A stretch of DNA of 10,521 bases from CAZNYG01 sp964577205 (GTDB taxonomy: Bacteria > Elusimicrobiota > Endomicrobiia > Endomicrobiales > CAIRNS01), in NCBI GenBank assembly GCA_964577205.1, contig CAZNYG010000065.1, positions 1 through 10,521 on the forward strand, in the 5' to 3' direction. Shown here piece after piece: positions 6,025 through 10,521 of this stretch. Position numbers and translations under genes: made by a program. The stretch's first letter is position 1; each line of letters opens with the position of its first letter. The notes under the pieces are model-generated. The model was not told the DNA's origin, ran no database searches, and saw only the letters and a program-made list of their open reading frames with translations.

Positions 6025-9000
6025 TCAGGCGGCGCCAAGCATTTCTTTGATGCCGAGAGTATGTGTCGCTGCTTCTATCGCTGTTATAGATCGTTCCAGC
6101 TCATCATGAGTCACGCCAAGCCCGATTACTTTGCCGCATTCTGTAGCACCCTGCCGTTCACCGGGAAGATACCGATGATCCCTGCTCTCGTCGATCTCGC
6201 CGTTTCCCCACAGAATTCCCGCAGGTATTGACACTGTTCCGGCGGCGGATCCGTAAAGTTCCACCAGCCGCTGCCATGCCGTCGTTCCGTCAATGAAAAC
6301 GCTCTCCGGCGCGTATAGTTCATAACAGATCTCCCGGTTGGCCGCCGGGGGTATTTTTTCGGCGTCATCACAACTATATCGTTCCGTGATCATAAAACCG
6401 GCCGCGCTCCATTTTTCTTTTTCCATAGCGTGAGCGTTCACGGGCAGAACGACCGCCCTGTATGCCGCGGGGCCGAGCTTCTCGAGAGCCTGCCTCATCT
6501 GTTCAGGAGCATTGTCCGGAATGACCTTCAGTTTCGACAGATCAAGGGCCAGGCCGGAGAAATTGAATTCCAGCCACTTGTCGCACGAATGTACTATTTT
6601 CTCAAACGGAACATTTTCCGAAGGCCTTATCTCGGCAATGACCCGTACGCCGCTCTCGCGCAGAAACCTGGAATTAAGATTGGTTTTCAGGCGGGTACTC
6701 CAGCCTCTTTCTCCAGGTTTTAAGACTAATTCCATCGTGTCGGGGTCAAACAAATGCTGGAGCTGAATGGTGTTAATTGAAGATCCATTGAACAGCCGCA
6801 AATAACCCTTCAGGTCATTCATTACCGCCCGCGCGCCGTCCTTGACGATAACATTCGACGGCGGGCGTGTTATGCCGGCGAATGGTTTTTCCGCAATGCC
6901 GCCACTCACAATCACTGTTTGCGCCGTGTGGCTGAACAGGTCGGGGTCATCCGCCGCCATGCCGCTCAATTCCAGGATCCCGATCTTGCCTGGGAGATCA
7001 TCCGAAAAACGCCTGACAAATACGGGGTCTTCAGCAAGGCGCTTCACCAGATACCGTGCCGCGAGACGGAATGCCCGGGGAGAATCGCCGCCAAAAGAGG
7101 AAACATCAATAGATATAACGGGGAACCCGGCAGCGCGGTTTTTCGTCAGGTACACGGGGACCGGAACAAAGGATCCGCTATCGTTAAGCCTTACCGGAGC
7201 GAGGCACAACGGATAAGCGTTATCGATCTTTCCCGGGCATATCGCCATGGCGCGGCGCATATTTTTACCGCCCTGATCAATCCTTTTAACAGCCTTTTCG
7301 TCCAACGCGTCGCATACACATACAAATGCTTTTTCGTCATCTTCCAAAAGACAGCTGCTGGAAATCTTTCTCGCGAAGTATGTGGGGATCGAAATACCTA
7401 TAAGAGATCTGTTTATGCTTATTCCGTCCACGCGCGAGCGGCTGTCCGCCAGCCTCAAACGCCGGGCAAAAAAGGCTTCGGTCGCCCTGAACCCCTCGAC
7501 CGGAAGGACATACACGCGCGGATCCAACCCCTCGGTATACGTCCCCGCGTATACCGCAACGCCGCCGTTTTCAGCGACGTAATTAAGCATTAGGTGGTCA
7601 TTCTGATTGTCGCCCATCACCAACGTGCGGGCGAGGATCTTCTTAATAGGAATGCCTTTTTCCGCGCTGATCCGCGAAACAAGGTTTAACAGCGCGTCTT
7701 GTTTGTCATATTCGACTATATCAATGCTTACCGAAGTGTTCACCACATGGAACCTGTTCCTCAAATGCCTGTAGTTCCCGTTCTCGTTGATCTCCCTGAT
7801 TATTTCCCCGGCAAGTTCCAATCGTTTTTCTTCAGTGAGCGTAAATTTCCCTTTCCTGCGCAGCGCGATCTGGCCAGGTTTTCTTAGAATATCAAATTCG
7901 CTTTCTCTGATGTCATTGCGGGCCAGAACTGTTTTCATGATCATCTCGATCTCGCCGGCTTCCTTTTTGTTCATCACATGATCCCAATCCGTAACCTCGC
8001 CGTCTACGTAGCAGCGCGCCCCTCCGTCGCAATATACTATCATCGGCCGGTCAAGCCACTTCAGGAAATACTTTTGAATGCTTTCTATAGCGGCGCCGGA
8101 AATAAGGGCGAACACCGTTCCCTGCCTTTCACGGCGCAGCCTGTCGAGCAGAGACAACATCCGCTTTTCGATATTTGAGGAGTTGGGAGCCAGCGTATTG
8201 TCCCTGTCATAACCCTCAACTTCGAATATTTCCTCCATCCGTTCGTCAAGGCCGGTTTCCCTCATATTCCACGAGACCACCGCGTACTGGGCGAAGCGGA
8301 TAAGCGCCGCCTGTTCTGCCAATGCGGCAAGTATTTTTCGGTCATTGTCCGATCCGGCAATGCCTCCGGCGATGCCGGGATCCTGCTCAAGCGCAAAAAT
8401 GAAAGCATGAAACCCTTTGCTGTCCCTTCCGCATTCCGGATGATCGGCGCGATACTCTTCAAAAAGCCTATGCATGTGTGATCCATAATCGTTCAGGGCT
8501 TCGATCTCATTCTTTTCATGACGGATGACAAGCTCGAGGAAATCCGGCAATGATGCTTTCGAAAAACAGTCTTTACGAAGATCCGGATCACGGAACGCGT
8601 CAAGAATTATCCGGTTTACCAGTAGTTTGCTCCCCATGTTCGCTACAACAGCCATACACCAGCCGCCTTTGTTCGCCAGCAGGTCGTTATCCCATACTTC
8701 GACATCCTTGAATTCTCCCGTCTCCTTCAGAATGCGTATCTCTTCCCGGTAAAGACGGGAAACATCCCGCGCGCCGGCCTTTTCGAAAGTAAAAACGCGG
8801 ACAAGTTTTTCCGCCGCCGTTTCGCTGCCGTTTCGCAGTTCCATCGCCAATGATAAAAATCCGGCCTTTTCCAGCATCAGGAACGTATGTTCAAAAAATC
8901 CGGGGTGGATCTCACCGAGAGCGGCCGGGCCGTTCTGTTCATCTTGACGGCCGTCTTCGGCTGGTTTTGGCGCATTTTCTTCGAGTACCCACTTTCCCCC

Positions 9001-10521
9001 TGTATTTACGCACCGAAATTCCATTGATTCACTGGCGACGATCAATTCATAAACGGCTTCTTTTCCATCGTAATGCCGCGCCGATAAACGGATTCCCGTC
9101 CCCGCGCAGCGTTGTAACAGCGGCATCATTCGCCGCGCCGTTTCTTCGGGCGCGCAGCCTTCATTCATAAACGGCGGCACCAGGCCGTACACGAGTGTTT
9201 GGGCTTTCTCTCTGGGACTCGTCTGGGTGTTTTCAAGAATATTGATCGTTTCAGAAAGCAGTTTCCCCTGATCTGCCGCGAGAGAACGGTACACCTTTTC
9301 TGAGAACTCGGTGGAACGGGTGATCCGGGGGGTTATTATGATATGCGGGATATCATGTTCTTTGAAAAGGCGGGCCATCCCTTCGGTATGGAAGCCGCCC
9401 ATCACGACAACGTCTATCGAGCGGGCTTTGTCCGCAGGAACGGCCGGCGCCGCCGTATCCGTGCTTAAAGCAGCGGGATACATGCCGCCCGAGGTTACAG
9501 CGCCAAGGAACTCGCGGTTGCGTTCAATGTTCGTGTCGTAAAACGCGCGCAGCCGGCGCAAGTGCGGTTCAAACTCGGCGCAGGCATTGTCGCTCACATA
9601 CTTGATCCACAGATATACAAACCGGTCATAGTGTTCATTGAACCACGCGTAATCGTCGGCGGTCAGCTTCGCGTTCAGGCAGTCTTCAAGGCAGCGGAAA
9701 TAATCTGAAAGAAAACCCACCTCGCGCTCAGCGCGGCTTTCGGAGATACGGTTCCTCAGGTCGCGCACCAGGCGTTTTTCCTCGATGACCATGCGCAGAG
9801 GGTCCAGTTCGCGGTTCATGCGCCGGCATTCGATAAGGCGGCTGAGATGAGGGAAAGAGGAAAGCCCCCTCATCCTGTCCTTCTCCCACAGGGGGAGAAG
9901 GGACTTGGTGGCGGCGTTCTCGTCAGAGCCGTTCGGTAGCGCGCAGGCTTCAGCCCGTGCGGAAGGAATATCGCGCCGGCTAAAGCCGTCGCCTGCCACG
10001 GCACCGTGCTTAGGGTCAACATTTGGGACGGAGAATACGGCGCTGCACGAGGCGATCGCGTCCAGCAGGTCGTCCTGCGTGTTTTTGTCCGCGGCTTTCT
10101 CGGACAACGCGCGGTACTCGCTGTAGGGAAGGCGTTCCCTCAATTCGCTCATCAGCTGCAGCAGCTCATGGCCCGCGAGACGGTAGTTTGTCCGCTGCTC
10201 CTGTTCCCGCAGCTGACGGTACAACGCTATGTTCCGGTACCCGCCTATATCGATCCCGGCTTTCTCAGCCAGGTTCGACACCAGCGCGTAGTACTTGCCT
10301 GCCGGCATCCGGCCCTCGCGGTATTCCCTCTCCACCGTATCCAGACGCCTGTGACGGCGGCTGAAATATTCCCTCTTCACCACTTCCAGCCTGCCTCGCA
10401 CTCCAGAAAGGGTTTTCGCCGTCTCCGCCTGTGCGTCCAGTATCCGGCTGAACCGCACAAGGTTCTGCGCGTGCAGCTCTTTGTTCTCAAGGCCGTACAG
10501 TTTATGGGCGTACTCACGGTG
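6025..10521 (-). CDS. Giant multidomain protein with ChaN/TraB-like N-terminus and internal HAD-IIB phosphatase domain (5' partial)
   Basis: The minus frame is open from the right edge to a TGA at 6025-6027, giving 1498 visible residues. A GTG at 10458 could be called as a start. However, the frame continues upstream into sequence identical to residues 148-168 of the neighbouring paralogue, so the true start lies outside, about 147 codons away. Using visible numbering, residues 1-170 match the paralogue exactly and 172-226 are a linker containing palindromic DNA. GGFHTEG (His378) is the second His motif of the putative EreA/ChaN/TraB-like domain, and HEKNE (His668, Glu672) is the shared HExxE. 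Residues about 765-1010 are a HAD hydrolase with all four motifs: DRDNT (Asp772, Asp774), Ser808, Lys960/961 and GDNQND (970-975). Its cap lies between motifs II and III, as in Cof/SPP/PMM-type IIB phosphatases. The last 490 or so residues are unrecognised. If the missing N-terminus has a signal peptide like its neighbour, the phosphatase would be exported. Confidence 0.94.
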   Translation of the reverse strand, partial: HREYAHKLYGLENKELHAQNLVRFSRILDAQAETAKTLSGVRGRLEVVKREYFSRRHRRLDTVEREYREGRMPAGKYYALVSNLAEKAGIDIGGYRNIALYRQLREQEQRTNYRLAGHELLQLMSELRERLPYSEYRALSEKAADKNTQDDLLDAIASCSAVFSVPNVDPKHGAVAGDGFSRRDIPSARAEACALPNGSDENAATKSLLPLWEKDRMRGLSSFPHLSRLIECRRMNRELDPLRMVIEEKRLVRDLRNRISESRAEREVGFLSDYFRCLEDCLNAKLTADDYAWFNEHYDRFVYLWIKYVSDNACAEFEPHLRRLRAFYDTNIERNREFLGAVTSGGMYPAALSTDTAAPAVPADKARSIDVVVMGGFHTEGMARLFKEHDIPHIIITPRITRSTEFSEKVYRSLAADQGKLLSETINILENTQTSPREKAQTLVYGLVPPFMNEGCAPEETARRMMPLLQRCAGTGIRLSARHYDGKEAVYELIVASESMEFRCVNTGGKWVLEENAPKPAEDGRQDEQNGPAALGEIHPGFFEHTFLMLEKAGFLSLAMELRNGSETAAEKLVRVFTFEKAGARDVSRLYREEIRILKETGEFKDVEVWDNDLLANKGGWCMAVVANMGSKLLVNRIILDAFRDPDLRKDCFSKASLPDFLELVIRHEKNEIEALNDYGSHMHRLFEEYRADHPECGRDSKGFHAFIFALEQDPGIAGGIAGSDNDRKILAALAEQAALIRFAQYAVVSWNMRETGLDERMEEIFEVEGYDRDNTLAPNSSNIEKRMLSLLDRLRRERQGTVFALISGAAIESIQKYFLKWLDRPMIVYCDGGARCYVDGEVTDWDHVMNKKEAGEIEMIMKTVLARNDIRESEFDILRKPGQIALRRKGKFTLTEEKRLELAGEIIREINENGNYRHLRNRFHVVNTSVSIDIVEYDKQDALLNLVSRISAEKGIPIKKILARTLVMGDNQNDHLMLNYVAENGGVAVYAGTYTEGLDPRVYVLPVEGFRATEAFFARRLRLADSRSRVDGISINRSLIGISIPTYFARKISSSCLLEDDEKAFVCVCDALDEKAVKRIDQGGKNMRRAMAICPGKIDNAYPLCLAPVRLNDSGSFVPVPVYLTKNRAAGFPVISIDVSSFGGDSPRAFRLAARYLVKRLAEDPVFVRRFSDDLPGKIGILELSGMAADDPDLFSHTAQTVIVSGGIAEKPFAGITRPPSNVIVKDGARAVMNDLKGYLRLFNGSSINTIQLQHLFDPDTMELVLKPGERGWSTRLKTNLNSRFLRESGVRVIAEIRPSENVPFEKIVHSCDKWLEFNFSGLALDLSKLKVIPDNAPEQMRQALEKLGPAAYRAVVLPVNAHAMEKEKWSAAGFMITERYSCDDAEKIPPAANREICYELYAPESVFIDGTTAWQRLVELYGSAAGTVSIPAGILWGNGEIDESRDHRYLPGERQGATECGKVIGLGVTHDELERSITAIEAATHTLGIKEMLGAA
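7490..8229 (-). other. HAD-superfamily (type IIB, Cof/SPP/PMM-like) phosphatase domain
   Basis: This domain lies inside the right giant protein, visible residues about 765-1010. Motif I is DRDNTL, with nucleophile Asp772 and acid/base Asp774 in the DxDxT pattern. Motif II is the LISG stretch with Ser808. A cap opens with YCDGGARCYVDGEV, resembling the NGA-type strand of Cof-like enzymes. Motif III is Lys960/Lys961, and motif IV is GDNQND with Asp971 and Asp975 to bind Mg2+. All catalytic positions are present, so activity on a phosphorylated small molecule or sugar phosphate is plausible. The substrate cannot be told from sequence. HAD-IIB enzymes are normally stand-alone proteins of about 250-280 residues, so placement in the middle of a giant chain is unusual. 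The left paralogue lacks this domain. Confidence 0.85.
9852..10006 (-). repeat. Palindromic REP/MITE-like insert read in frame in the right gene
   Basis: This is the same linker position as in the left gene. It contains 9935-9962, which matches the left-gene palindrome (GGTAGCGCGCAGGCTT start) with a few changes. It also contains a second hairpin absent from the left gene: CCTTCTCCC at 9879-9887 pairs with GGGAGAAGG at 9893-9901. The latter resembles the very common dispersed CTCTCCC/GGGAGAG class of bacterial repeats. It is translated as a linker, about visible residues 172-224, and the frame stays open. Confidence 0.68.
10007..10521 (-). repeat. 515-bp perfect direct repeat, copy 2 (within right gene, reaches window edge)
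   Basis: This is identical to 4844-5358 and in the same reading frame of the paralogous gene. It supplies the first 171 or so visible residues of the right protein. The repeat is truncated by the window end, so its true length is unknown. Confidence 0.97.

Noticed and set aside
6028..7490. Copies of the R0-R3 module in the C-terminal part of the right protein
   Set aside because: A few local similarities (an I-P-x-x-F stretch and a Leu/Arg helix) were seen, but the ordered set of motifs and the closing S-G-Y are missing.
10456..10458. GTG at 10458 as the start of the right gene
   Set aside because: The frame is open upstream to the window edge and that upstream part equals internal residues 148-168 of the paralogue, so the GTG is an internal Val.

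Overview
The window holds almost nothing but two giant protein-coding genes, both on the minus strand and both cut by the window edges. They are arranged head to tail with a 225-bp gap. The left gene (5799 down to base 1, at least 1933 codons with no stop seen) has its N-terminus but lacks its C-terminus. The right gene (10521 down to 6025, 1498 visible residues) has its C-terminus but lacks its N-terminus, about 147 residues if it matches its neighbour. The sequence is fairly GC-rich, with no RNA gene, transposase gene or CRISPR array. The mix of very long single-domain-poor ORFs, Sec-type N-termini and an N-terminal motif built on an Asp-Leu-His-Cys-His core suggests an uncultivated Omnitrophota (former OP3) bacterium. 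That assignment rests on my memory of such proteins, not on a search.

The two proteins are paralogues in their N-terminal halves. Both carry what looks like an EreA/ChaN/TraB-clan domain, with a paired His motif, a Glu strand and a Gly-Gly-Phe-His motif. Both then have an HExxE motif about 280-290 residues later. After that they differ. The right protein has a complete HAD-superfamily type IIB phosphatase domain followed by about 490 unrecognised residues. The left protein has no HAD domain. It instead carries four degenerate copies of a roughly 140-residue module (residues about 1088-1879), then a highly charged helix that runs off the window.

At DNA level the shared part is strikingly uneven. 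The last 515 bp of the window (10007-10521) are identical to 4844-5358, synonymous sites included. The next segment is only about 90% identical, and homology fades beyond it. The perfect block ends at a variable linker in which both genes carry palindromic, REP/MITE-like sequence read in frame as protein. This looks like recent gene conversion or partial duplication in a family whose C-terminal halves are swapped or diversified, although misassembly must be excluded.

The intergenic gap (5800-6024) holds a terminator-like hairpin after the right gene and an AT-rich stretch suitable for a promoter of the left gene. No enzymatic pathway can be assigned. The best reading is a pair of exported or envelope-associated modular proteins of unknown function.
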